A DNA stretch of 56,056 bases from Candidatus Peribacteria bacterium. GTDB taxonomy: Bacteria; Patescibacteriota; Gracilibacteria; Peribacterales; Peribacteraceae. The stretch is taken from positions 1 through 56,056 of the forward strand of contig VGKY01000001.1 of NCBI GenBank assembly GCA_016866875.1, given 5' to 3'. Below, in pieces: positions 31,600 through 39,852 of this stretch. The translations under genes were made by a program, and so were the position numbers. Under the pieces are notes generated by a model. That model worked only from the letters and a program-made list of their open reading frames with translations, did no database searches and was not told the DNA's origin. Within the stretch, counting starts at the first letter, position 1. Each line of letters begins with the position of its first letter.

Positions 31600-33879
31600 T
31601 CACAGCAGCCGCATTTGCTCCTGTGGTGATCGCTTCGCCGATTGTGCATACTGCTCCAAGTACGCTCGTACCTCTGCGCCATAGTTCTTTGTGCGCAGTC
31701 GGTCATCGCATATCTGCACATCTGCATGGTCGGTCGCATGTCGCATATAAGTTCGCAGCAGACGGAAGAGCCGAGCTTTCAGTCTTGGGAGCGAGTACTC
31801 CCCAAAGGCATCGCGGTAGTGAGCCGCGCGGCGACTGATCACTGCGTGACTCGGATGATCAAAGGGTAGGGTAAAGAGGATCAGATGATCGACGGTGCCC
31901 ACCGGCAGCTCCACGCCTTCGTAGGTCCACGGCGTGAGGAGCCAGAGTGCAGGTGTGCTTGCAGCCATGAATTCCGCCTGCATACGTTCCTGCCCACCAC
32001 TCAAGTTCTGGCAGATGAGCGTCACACCTTTTGCCTCGAGTGTTTCCGTGTGCCGCACAAATGCATCTTCGATGATTTTACGACTGCCGAGGAGCACCAC
32101 AGTTTTTCCCGGTGGCGGATTGCTCATGATGGATTCGAGACTTGCGGCTTCAGGAAAGATCATGGGCATCGTCAGCTCTATGCCAACGGCGGGATGGCGC
32201 TCCGTCGCGACTCCGGGGGGCAGGATTTCGCGGAAATCCTCCTCAGGGCCTGCAGGGAACAGCAGCGTTGTTGGGAATGCATCATAGAGACTTGCCTTGA
32301 GCAGGGTGCCGATCCTTTCTGGAACGGACTCGAGAAATTGACTACCGTTTTGCCGCTGTTCGATCCAGGTAATGCGCCCATCCAGATTCTCAGGGTCGAG
32401 AATTTTGCCCGCATGTTCGAGCATGCGCTTCAAAAGCACAGGGGTTTGCTCATCGATGAGCAAAGGAATTCTCTCGCGCAGTGCTTTGGCATCCTTCGAT
32501 TCGGTGTCGGCCCTCACTACGTATCGCAGATCTTGGAAGTTGCGCGTGCGCTCGATCCAGATCTGGAGGAGGTCGGTGAAGCTGACGAGATCAGGATTGC
32601 CCTGGGCTGCCGCCCGCAGTCCGTCGAGGCTGAGTGACCATCCGTAGGCTTTCGTCGCAGTGTCCTCGAGCATGGAGGCATCATCGATGATGATCCGCGC
32701 GCCCGTGTGTAGTGCGCCATGTGCTTCATGGGTGGGATCCGTAAGGAAACGCAGCAGCTGCCGCTGATCGAGTAAGACAACTGGCGGGAGATCGCGGAAT
32801 TGCGCGGTGTAGACATCCGACGTATCGGTCGCCGCCAGCTTTCCCGTCCACACGGCACGCTCTTCCCCGTGGATGGGGATATCCCCTTGGACGCGCGGGG
32901 CATACCAGCGGAGCTTGGTCAGGAGCGACGCTTCGTCGCTGGTCAGAGATTCCTGAGCACGTAACGTGCTGACTGCCTTCGGATCGAGGAGGAGGAATGG
33001 GGGGTGCAACACGCGCACGCCGGAAAGCAGCGGTAGGAGTCTCCGCAGCGCATTTTCCAGGTTCTTCACGGCGATCCACGTTGTACCTTCTCCGCTTGCC
33101 GCTGCCTTGGTGAGCTTTACAAGCGTGCCTGAGTCGAGCGTTTCTGTGAGGAGGGTGACATCGCATTGTTGTGTTTCTGAAAAAATTTTCCTTTTGGAAA
33201 AGGCTGTAGAGGTAGCAGAGTGAGGAGAGGTGTCGGAGACCGGCTTGAGCCAAGGCGGTGTCTTCTTCACGAAGGATTTCTCCGGCAGTGCATCCGCAAG
33301 CATCTTGTACCCTGCGGAGCTTCTCGAAAATGCATCACGCAGCTGATCCAGTTTGTCTTGGGGAAGCTCCAGAAACCGCTCCCAGCATCTCTCGAGCAGT
33401 TCCAGTGTCGCAACCACATCGCCCATTGCGCGGTGGATGGGCTCATGCTTGAGCTTGAGTACGGTACTCACGTACGAGAGCGAGTAGCTTGCGAGCTCGG
33501 GGAATACGAGCGATGCGAGCATCGACGTATCGATCCAGGGGCGCCCGGAGAGATCCATCCCCTCTCCTTTAAGCATCCTGATGTCGAAGCCGACGTTTTG
33601 CCCGATAATCAAGGTGCCCTCGCCGATGTGTTCCAAAATCTTCTCCGCGCATTCTGCGAATGTCGGTTTTCCATTGAGCGCATCGGGCCTGATGCGCGTG
33701 AGCACCTGAATCACTGGCGGGACATCGTTTCCAGGGATCGCTATGAGCTCCTCACACCTGTCGACCACTTTCCCGCCCTCCACACGGAGCGATGCAAACT
33801 CAATGACGCGGTTCGTGCGCGGCACAAATCCCGTCGTTTCGGTATCGAGGATGGTGAAGGAGAGACGGGGGAGTGACAT
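31600..33879 (-). CDS. DnaQ-type 3'-5' exonuclease fused to an inactivated DinG-like helicase
   Basis: A 759-residue protein. Residues 1-170 form a DEDDh exonuclease: FTILDTETTGF, IIGQNVGFDIRML, and HRAMGDVVAT with the catalytic His and Asp. The rest follows the DinG family: PVVLLDQRQLL, ARIIIDDASMLED where the DEAH box should be, LWLLTPWTYEGVELPVGTVD and LILFTLPFDHPSHAV near the C-terminus. No Walker A motif (GxGKT/S) is present, and the DEAH box reads DDAS, so ATP-driven unwinding is doubtful while nuclease motifs are intact. The start MSLPRLSFTIL is chosen because the upstream in-frame ATG lies inside a REP palindrome. Confidence 0.85.
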   Translation of the reverse strand: MSLPRLSFTILDTETTGFVPRTNRVIEFASLRVEGGKVVDRCEELIAIPGNDVPPVIQVLTRIRPDALNGKPTFAECAEKILEHIGEGTLIIGQNVGFDIRMLKGEGMDLSGRPWIDTSMLASLVFPELASYSLSYVSTVLKLKHEPIHRAMGDVVATLELLERCWERFLELPQDKLDQLRDAFSRSSAGYKMLADALPEKSFVKKTPPWLKPVSDTSPHSATSTAFSKRKIFSETQQCDVTLLTETLDSGTLVKLTKAAASGEGTTWIAVKNLENALRRLLPLLSGVRVLHPPFLLLDPKAVSTLRAQESLTSDEASLLTKLRWYAPRVQGDIPIHGEERAVWTGKLAATDTSDVYTAQFRDLPPVVLLDQRQLLRFLTDPTHEAHGALHTGARIIIDDASMLEDTATKAYGWSLSLDGLRAAAQGNPDLVSFTDLLQIWIERTRNFQDLRYVVRADTESKDAKALRERIPLLIDEQTPVLLKRMLEHAGKILDPENLDGRITWIEQRQNGSQFLESVPERIGTLLKASLYDAFPTTLLFPAGPEEDFREILPPGVATERHPAVGIELTMPMIFPEAASLESIMSNPPPGKTVVLLGSRKIIEDAFVRHTETLEAKGVTLICQNLSGGQERMQAEFMAASTPALWLLTPWTYEGVELPVGTVDHLILFTLPFDHPSHAVISRRAAHYRDAFGEYSLPRLKARLFRLLRTYMRHATDHADVQICDDRLRTKNYGAEVRAYLEQYAQSAKRSPQEQMRLL

Positions 33880-33886
33880 GAAACTA

Positions 33887-33918
33887 CCGTAGCGGAGATT
33901 CATGAATCTCCGCTACGG
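33887..33918. repeat. REP-like palindrome, copy 3
   Basis: A perfect 32-bp palindrome with arms CCGTAGCGGAGATTCA / TGAATCTCCGCTACGG, between nusA and the exonuclease-helicase gene. Confidence 0.95.
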
Positions 33919-33933
33919 AGAAGTTGGCATTCC

Positions 33934-35172
33934 CTAGGCAGCCGAAGAGTTTCCCTGCTCTTGTCCTTCCTCAGGCTTCACTTCCTCTGCGGGCACCAGA
34001 GCGGCCGGCGTCGGTTCATCTACAGGCTCCCCCTCGGTGGCATTGGGGATTTCTACAGCAGCAACAGGCCCTCCGCGGATCTCGGCGAGCTTCGCCTTGA
34101 AGGCTGGAAGCTCCTCGTAGTTGTACATGTCGAGTTCGTACCCCGTGAGCTCGGTAGCAAGCCGGATATTTTGTCCTTTCTTTCCGATGGCCATCGGACG
34201 CTGCGCTTCCTCGACGAACACGGCTGCGCGCTTCTTCACCCGTCTGCCTTGCTCATCGAGCGCCTCTTTGTCGTTCACGATGATCACGGCGGAGATTGCA
34301 GCAGGCTGCAGAGCCGTGGAGATCAGGCGGATCGGATCCTCGCTCCACTCGATCATATCGACGCGCTCGCCATTGATCTCCTCCATCACGGCCTGGATGC
34401 GCACGCCCTTTTGGCCGACGCACGCGCCGATCGGGTCGATCCTGGGATCCTTGCTCTTCACCGCAACCTTGCTCCGGAATCCCGCGTCGCGGGCGATGGC
34501 CTTGATCTCCACATCGCCGTTTCTCACCTCCGGGATCTCGAGTTCCAGGAGCTTGCGTATGAGTCCTGCGTGCGTGCGGGAGATGCGAAGCTGCGGACCT
34601 TTGCCCGTCATCTCGACGGTGTCCAAGTAGACGCGGATGCGCTTACCCGTGTAGTAGTGCTCGCCGGAAATCTGCTCCCTCCACGGCAGCGATACCGTCA
34701 TACCTTCGATCTCGAGCGTCACCCAGTTGGGTTCCACCTTTGTCACCGTTGCCGTGAGGAGCTCTTCCTCGCGGTCCTTGAACATCTCATACAGAGACAT
34801 CTTCTCGGCCTCCTGGAGCTTCTGGAGGATCACCTGCTTCGCCGCCTGTGCCGCGATGCGTCCGTAGCCCTCTGGCGTGACGTCGATCTCGATCTCGTCG
34901 CCGACTTCGGCATCGGACTTGATCTTCTTGGCGTCCTTGAGATTGATCTCGAAGTTCTCATTCTCCACATCTTCCACGATCTCCTTTACGAGGAGGATCA
35001 CGGGGTGCTCCTTTCCTTCAGGCAGATCGACGCGGATCTCCTGCTCTTTGTTGCCGAAGTCCTTTCGGTACGCGGTGGCAATCGCCTGCTTCACAGCTTC
35101 GATGACCTGATCGGGACTGACATTTTTCTCCGCGCAGATCTGGTTTACCGCGGCAATGAACGAAGCTTTCAT
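33934..35172 (-). CDS. nusA: Transcription termination/antitermination factor NusA
   Basis: A 412-residue NusA: N-terminal RNA-polymerase-binding domain (AVNQICAEKNVSPDQVIEAV), S1 domain at about 130-200 (TATVTKVEPNWVTLEIEGM), and two KH domains with VGQKGVRIQAVMEEINGERV and AIGKKGQNIRLATELTGYEL. The C-terminal acidic repeats of proteobacterial NusA are absent; instead there is a short Pro/Glu/Ala tail. It lies just downstream of REP copy 3 and is divergent from lspA. Confidence 0.95.
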   Translation of the reverse strand: MKASFIAAVNQICAEKNVSPDQVIEAVKQAIATAYRKDFGNKEQEIRVDLPEGKEHPVILLVKEIVEDVENENFEINLKDAKKIKSDAEVGDEIEIDVTPEGYGRIAAQAAKQVILQKLQEAEKMSLYEMFKDREEELLTATVTKVEPNWVTLEIEGMTVSLPWREQISGEHYYTGKRIRVYLDTVEMTGKGPQLRISRTHAGLIRKLLELEIPEVRNGDVEIKAIARDAGFRSKVAVKSKDPRIDPIGACVGQKGVRIQAVMEEINGERVDMIEWSEDPIRLISTALQPAAISAVIIVNDKEALDEQGRRVKKRAAVFVEEAQRPMAIGKKGQNIRLATELTGYELDMYNYEELPAFKAKLAEIRGGPVAAVEIPNATEGEPVDEPTPAALVPAEEVKPEEGQEQGNSSAA

Positions 35173-35301
35173 AGGAGAGGACGAAGAGGACTAAAAAGAC
35201 GAAAGAAGATGGAAAATCGACCGTTCCATGATCCATGGAACAGTCATCAATTCGCTGGTCTCCATTGTACAGGAATTTCGAAGGAGTGCAAGATAGCGGC
35301 G

Positions 35302-35766
35302 ATGCACATTCTGGCTATTTCGAGCGTTGTTTCCGCTGTGGCGAGTATAGCCTCTGCGGTATTCACCGATCGCTTTCTCATGGATCGTATCCCCGTCATC
35401 GGCTCCTTCGCCGGTTTCGAGCTCTCTTACAACTCTGGTATCGCCTTCGGCATTCAGCTGCCGCCGGTAGTGCAGGAAGTGCTGATCGGTATTGCCTTGG
35501 TTCTTGTGGCCATTATTGCGGTGCGGCATATACAGAAAGCTGTCAGCTGCCCGTCCGAACGGCGCACCGGCCGGGCGGGTCAGCTGTCAGCTGTCAGCTT
35601 CGGCCTCATTCTCGGCGGCGGCATCGCCAACGTGATCGACCGGATTCCCGATGGCCTTGTTACGGATTTCATCCAGATGGGAACATTTCCCACGTTCAAT
35701 ATCGCCGATAGCTGCATCACGGTAGGGGCGGCTTTGTTGCTCTGGGAAAGCTGGAGACATAGATAG
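35302..35766 (+). CDS. lspA: Lipoprotein signal peptidase II
   Basis: A 154-residue membrane aspartic protease that cleaves lipoprotein signal peptides. It shows four helices, FELSYNSGIAFG (the N-x-G-x-A-F/G motif), GGGIANVIDRI with the first catalytic Asp and PTFNIADSCITVG with the second. A 64-bp repeat (AGCTGTC words around a GC-rich core) inserts about 21 residues (AVSCPSERRTGRAGQLSAVS) between helices 3 and 4, in frame. The ATG at 35302 is used; CAAGAT lies 7 bp upstream. Confidence 0.9.
   Translation: MHILAISSVVSAVASIASAVFTDRFLMDRIPVIGSFAGFELSYNSGIAFGIQLPPVVQEVLIGIALVLVAIIAVRHIQKAVSCPSERRTGRAGQLSAVSFGLILGGGIANVIDRIPDGLVTDFIQMGTFPTFNIADSCITVGAALLLWESWRHR
35537..35600. repeat. AGCTGTC palindromic insertion within lspA
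   Basis: AAGCTGTCAGCTG on the left, CAGCTGTCAGCTGTCAGCTT on the right, and a GC-rich partly symmetric centre (cccgtccg...cgggcggg). The words are shared with the insertion in pyrC. Confidence 0.85.
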
Positions 35767-35901
35767 TGATATTGATCATCGTTGAGGAGATGGCAAAGGG
35801 CACGCAGGCTGTGGATCTCCTGCTTTCGAGCACCGAAACCTCCGTAAACTTTCATGTCTTTCGTGTTTCATACCACCCTGCCAGCGCTATACTTTTGCTC
35901 C

Positions 35902-37182
35902 ATGCCAGATCTCCGTTATCGCGTCCGCGGCGGCATCCCCCTCAGGGGAGATATCACCATCAGTGGCTCGAAGAATGCGGCCCTACCGCTGATTGCCGGC
36001 AGCATCCTCTGCACGGGGGAAACCGTTTTCCGTAATGTGCCCAGACTTCGGGACATCGAAGTCATGCTTGAGATTCTCCGGTTTCTCGGTGCAGATGCCT
36101 CGTTTCACGAGGGCACGGTGCGCATCCGCACGGATCGCATGCAGAGCAAGCCTATCCCGGGAGAATTCGTTGGGAAGCTCCGAGGATCCATCGTCCTCCT
36201 CGGGCCGCTCCTTGCTCGCTTCGGGGTAGTGGAGATGGCGTACCCGGGAGGGTGTGTGCTCGGGAAGCGTCCGGTCGGCGCCCATGTCGCTGCACTCGTG
36301 CAGATGGGAGCGACGGACATGAGCACTGAAGAGGCTTTGCATCTCCAGGGTGCGCTTCACCCGGCGCATGTGGTTCTGCCCGAGTTCTCCGTTACAGCGA
36401 CCGAGAACGTACTCCTCGCCGCGGCACTCCTGCCTGGTCGCACCCGCATCGACATTGCTGCCACCGAGCCACACGTTCAGGACGTCGAGCGCTTTGTGGC
36501 TGCGATCGGCGCGAAGGTTGAGGGTATCGGTACACACACGGTGACGGTCGAAGGTGTGCACCAGCCGGCTTGCGTTGAGCATAGGGTCGTGAACGATTAC
36601 CTCGAGATGGGAGTCTTCGCCCTCGCGGCGCTCGTCACGAAAGGCAAAGTCCGTATCCATGGTGCTGATCCCGAACAGATCACGATGTTTCTCGAAACAA
36701 TCCGTCGGATGGGCGCGGTCTTCCGATGGGACGAAGATGGCGTTCTCTTCGTCGATGGAGAGCTGTCGTCGCTGCGTGCGGTGAAAGTTCAAACACTGAT
36801 CTACCCCGGCTTCCCCACAGATCTCATGGCGCCGATGGGCGTTGCCCTCACGCAAGCAAACGGCGTGAGCCGTATCTTTGAGACGCTCTTCGAAGGACGC
36901 ATGGCGTACCTCTATGAGCTCGAGAAGATGGGTGCGCATATCGAAGTGCTCAACGCGCATGAGGCGCTCATCATCGGGCCCACGCCTCTCCGAGGGCGAC
37001 AGGTGGCAAGCAACGATATCCGTGCAGGTGCAGCCATGGTGCTTGCGGGGCTTTGTGCGGAGGGGGAGACGACCATCACCGACGTGCGATACATCGAACG
37101 AGGATTCGATCGTCTCGATGAAAAGCTCAGAAAGCTCGGAGCGAGCATCGAACGCATAGAGGAGGGAGAAAGTAGCAAGTAG
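35902..37182 (+). CDS. murA: UDP-N-acetylglucosamine 1-carboxyvinyltransferase
   Basis: A 426-residue MurA, the first committed step of peptidoglycan synthesis. It has GGIPLRGDITISGSKNAALP with the Lys-Asn pair, the catalytic Cys in YPGGCVLGKRPVGAH (near 114), VLPEFSVTATENVLLAA, and FPTDLMAPMGVALTQANG. The start MPDLRYRVRGG is supported by TATACT 8 bp upstream, with TTTCAT 16 bp before that. The last codons (GESSK) run into a repeat-like tail. Confidence 0.95.
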   Translation: MPDLRYRVRGGIPLRGDITISGSKNAALPLIAGSILCTGETVFRNVPRLRDIEVMLEILRFLGADASFHEGTVRIRTDRMQSKPIPGEFVGKLRGSIVLLGPLLARFGVVEMAYPGGCVLGKRPVGAHVAALVQMGATDMSTEEALHLQGALHPAHVVLPEFSVTATENVLLAAALLPGRTRIDIAATEPHVQDVERFVAAIGAKVEGIGTHTVTVEGVHQPACVEHRVVNDYLEMGVFALAALVTKGKVRIHGADPEQITMFLETIRRMGAVFRWDEDGVLFVDGELSSLRAVKVQTLIYPGFPTDLMAPMGVALTQANGVSRIFETLFEGRMAYLYELEKMGAHIEVLNAHEALIIGPTPLRGRQVASNDIRAGAAMVLAGLCAEGETTITDVRYIERGFDRLDEKLRKLGASIERIEEGESSK

Positions 37183-37232
37183 AAGGTAGAAAAATAAGAA
37201 GGACAACCTGCTACTTGCTCCCTCCTCCCTAG
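37155..37232. repeat. Inverted, purine/pyrimidine-rich words at the murA end
   Basis: gggagaaagtagcaagtag is mirrored about 30 bp later by ctacttgctccctcc, forming a long imperfect hairpin that starts inside the murA C-terminus. It may act as a 3'-end hairpin; no T-tract follows. Confidence 0.5.
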
Positions 37233-37254
37233 TATCAGTACCATCTCTGGGCTC

Positions 37255-37785
37255 ATGTTGATCTTCACCTCCCCAGACGGCCGCAGCTTGCAGGTGGAAA
37301 CCGGTGACAAGGTTAAATTTGTCTTTTGCCCTCCAAAAGCAGTTTCCGGAGCCATATCCCTGTTTTCCAAGCCGGACGAGGATCCAAAGGAAGGCACGAT
37401 TTCCTGGCCGGGAGAGTACGACATGGGCGGTGTCTCCATCCGGGGCATCGGCCAGAAGGAAGGTGGGCACGTCTCCTTTGTCTGCGAAGCGGAGGGCGTG
37501 CGCGTCGCGGTGCTCCCAGCCCCTCTGCAAGACTGGACCGATCATGATTTCGGACTCCTTGGAGATGTCGCGGTCCTTGCGATCCAAGGGGATGACCCAA
37601 AAATCGCGCAGAAGATCATCGAGGAGGTGGACCCCCGCGTCATCATCCCGCTTGGTTCTGAAGAATCGACCGTCAATGACGTGCTCAAGGTCATCGGCGC
37701 GGTTGGCACTGCCGCTGTGTCTGAGTGGAAGCTCAAAGGCGGGCTGCCGGCAGAGGGAAGGCAGGTGATTGTGCTAGAGGGTTGA
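37255..37785 (+). CDS. UlaG-like metallo-beta-lactamase-fold protein without the metal site
   Basis: A 176-residue protein with the end part of the UlaG-like fold: TISWPGEYDMGGVSIRGIG, GVRVAVLPAP, LLGDVAVLAIQGDDPKIAQK and EEVDPRVIIPLG. The HxHxDH metal motif is missing, and it is shorter than active members. It is probably a non-catalytic relative. It follows murA on the same strand after 72 bp. Confidence 0.65.
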   Translation: MLIFTSPDGRSLQVETGDKVKFVFCPPKAVSGAISLFSKPDEDPKEGTISWPGEYDMGGVSIRGIGQKEGGHVSFVCEAEGVRVAVLPAPLQDWTDHDFGLLGDVAVLAIQGDDPKIAQKIIEEVDPRVIIPLGSEESTVNDVLKVIGAVGTAAVSEWKLKGGLPAEGRQVIVLEG

Positions 37786-37828
37786 GGGAACTCTGCGGCT
37801 CATCTCTTCGCTTAGAGTCATCGCATTA

Positions 37829-37903
37829 TGGTGCTCCCGGCAGGAATTGAACCTGCATTTATCCCTTAGGAGAGGATCGTTCTATCCGTTGAACTACGGG
37901 AGC
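37829..37903 (-). tRNA. tRNA-Arg (anticodon CCT)
   Basis: Minus strand: acceptor GCTCCCG / CGGGAGC, D-arm GTTC..GAAC, anticodon stem ATCCT / GGGAT with loop CTCCTAA (anticodon CCT), T-arm GCAGG TTCAATT CCTGC, discriminator A and encoded CCA. Confidence 0.95.
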
Positions 37904-38309
37904 AACTGGCGACAGATTAGGGGTGGAAGCGCGGAAAGCAATATTGCGGCAAGAGAAACAGGCTGCCCCGTTCTATGGGATCTGGAAGTTTTTCACGGAG
38001 ATTCACGTTTCTGCAATCAATCGCATGAGGCAACCGCTTATCGGACGCTTCGTTGAAGCGTGGCCTCATTACCTTCTATGCAAAACAACCCAGAAATATG
38101 TTTCTGTTGAAGAATATCTCCTTTTGCTATCAGGCATCTCCGTGCGATTGCGATTCATGGTTTTCACGGCTTTCCTTGCGGTTCCCACCATGGTGTTTGG
38201 GCTGTCATTCATTGATCAGAGCGATGACTACGCGGCAGCAGCTCCACGCGCTTCCTTCCGGCGCTGATGTCCACAGTGATCATGGCGCGTGCAGTGCTAC
38301 ACTCTGCCC
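37904..38309. other. Gap between tRNA-Arg and the lipase-maturation-factor gene
   Basis: About 400 bp, more AT-rich than the neighbours. A 114-codon plus-strand frame (GTG at 37923 to 38267) has a C-terminal hydrophobic stretch (RFMVFTAFLAVPTMVFGLSF) but no start context and no recognisable family. Otherwise nothing is seen except TACACT at 38298-38303 before the next gene. Confidence 0.4.
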
Positions 38310-39836
38310 ATGGCGTTCGACTGGCACTTCACCGCGTTGCTCCAATGGATCGGCATGGGTGCGGTGCCGCAATCGGAGTACCTCATCGCGCGGTGGCTGT
38401 TCCTGCGCGTGCTCGGCATCATCTATCTCATCGCCTTCATCTCCCTCTGGGTGCAGGTGAAGGGGCTCATGGGTGGTGGGGGTATCCTCCCCGCGCGGGA
38501 GTACCTAGACGCCCTGCGGCCGCACTACGGCCCGGAGCGGTACTCCATCATCCCCACCGTCTTCTGGTTCGGCGCGAGCGATGTGGCGCTGCAGCTCGCG
38601 TGCGGGCTGGGCGCGCTTGCCGCGGTACTGCTCGTCCTTGGCATCGCGCCGCTCCCCTGCCTCGTCGTGCTATGGGTACTCTACCTCTCGCTCACGAGCG
38701 TCGGGCGGGACTTCCTCTCGTTCCAGTGGGATGTACTGCTGCTGGAAGTGGGGTTCCTCGCCATCTTCCTCGCGCCCCTCGGCTTCCTCCCCGGGCTGGC
38801 CCAGGAGACGGCGGTGCCGCCGCTGATTCTCTTGCTCTTCTGGTGGCTGCTCTTCCGCTTCATGTTTGAGTCGGGCATCGTGAAGCTCCTGAGCGGCGAT
38901 TCGTCATGGAAAGACCTGAGCGCGCTCGACTACCACTACTTCACGCAGCCGCTTCCCGTCTGGACGAGCTGGTACATGCATCATCTGCCGGCATGGTTCC
39001 AGCGGCTTTCCACGCTCTTCATGTACGCTGTGGAGCTGCTCCTGCCGTTCCTCCTCTTCACCGTGCGTCCGCTCAAGCTCGTGGCGGTCGCAGGCATCGC
39101 GCTCCTCAATCTCCTCATCTTCGCGACCGGCAACTACACATTCTTTAATCTGCTCACGGTTACGCTCTGCATCCTGGCGCTCGATGACGGCGTATGGTTC
39201 GCCCTGCTGCCACAAGGTTTCCTGAACGTGGTGGGGGATGCCGCCGCTCCCGCACCTCTGCCACCGTGGTGGCTCGGGGCGTGCGCGCTCGTCGCCCTTC
39301 TCTACCTCTGTGTGAGCGTTCCCCAGTTCCTGCGCACCGCGCTACCTTCCATGCCGATGCCGCGCGTTCTCCTTGCTCTGGAGTCCGCGGTGCAACCTCT
39401 CCGAAGTATCAACCGCTACGGACTCTTCCGGGTCATGACGAAGACGAGGATGGAGATCGTGGTGGAGGGGAGCGATGACGGTGTGACGTGGCGCGCATAC
39501 GAGTTCCGCCACAAGCCGGGGGATCTTGCGCGCAGGCCGGACTTCGTGGAGCCTCACCAACCACGCCTCGACTGGCAGATGTGGTTTGCGGCGCTCGGGA
39601 ACTTCCACTCCGAACCGTGGTTTCAGGCGTTTCTTATCCGCCTTCTCGAGGGATCGCCGGACGTTCTCGCTCTCCTCGGGAACAACCCGTTCCCGGATTC
39701 TCCGCCGCGGTACGTGCGCGCACTCATCTACGAATACGGTTTCACCTCAGCAGCCGAGCGCAAGCAGACGGGCCACTGGTGGCACCGGGGCGAGCCGCGC
39801 ATCTACGCCCCGCCGCTGTCCCTCCGCGGTGGCTAA
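38310..39836 (+). CDS. Lipase maturation factor (LMF1) family membrane protein
   Basis: A 508-residue protein. Residues 1-350 hold about nine membrane helices with the family signature DFLSFQWDVLLLEVGFLAIF; the C-terminal domain has NRYGLFRVMTKTRMEIVVEG, SDDGVTWRAYEFRHKPGD and HQPRLDWQMWFAALGNF, all typical of LMF proteins. In animals LMF1 helps fold secreted lipases in the ER; the bacterial role is unknown. The start MAFDWHFTALLQW is chosen for TACACT 6 bp upstream. It is followed 16 bp later by the SLH surface protein, which could be co-expressed. Confidence 0.88.
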   Translation: MAFDWHFTALLQWIGMGAVPQSEYLIARWLFLRVLGIIYLIAFISLWVQVKGLMGGGGILPAREYLDALRPHYGPERYSIIPTVFWFGASDVALQLACGLGALAAVLLVLGIAPLPCLVVLWVLYLSLTSVGRDFLSFQWDVLLLEVGFLAIFLAPLGFLPGLAQETAVPPLILLLFWWLLFRFMFESGIVKLLSGDSSWKDLSALDYHYFTQPLPVWTSWYMHHLPAWFQRLSTLFMYAVELLLPFLLFTVRPLKLVAVAGIALLNLLIFATGNYTFFNLLTVTLCILALDDGVWFALLPQGFLNVVGDAAAPAPLPPWWLGACALVALLYLCVSVPQFLRTALPSMPMPRVLLALESAVQPLRSINRYGLFRVMTKTRMEIVVEGSDDGVTWRAYEFRHKPGDLARRPDFVEPHQPRLDWQMWFAALGNFHSEPWFQAFLIRLLEGSPDVLALLGNNPFPDSPPRYVRALIYEYGFTSAAERKQTGHWWHRGEPRIYAPPLSLRGG

Positions 39837-39852
39837 CGGTACAATGCGTTCT

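Noticed and set aside
33961-35301. Long plus-strand frame leading into lspA
   Set aside because: Only the part from 35302 matches lspA; the rest is antisense to nusA.
35983-37587. 534-codon frame on the minus strand opposite murA
   Set aside because: It is the complement of a well-conserved murA and crosses into the next gene; no domain is recognisable.
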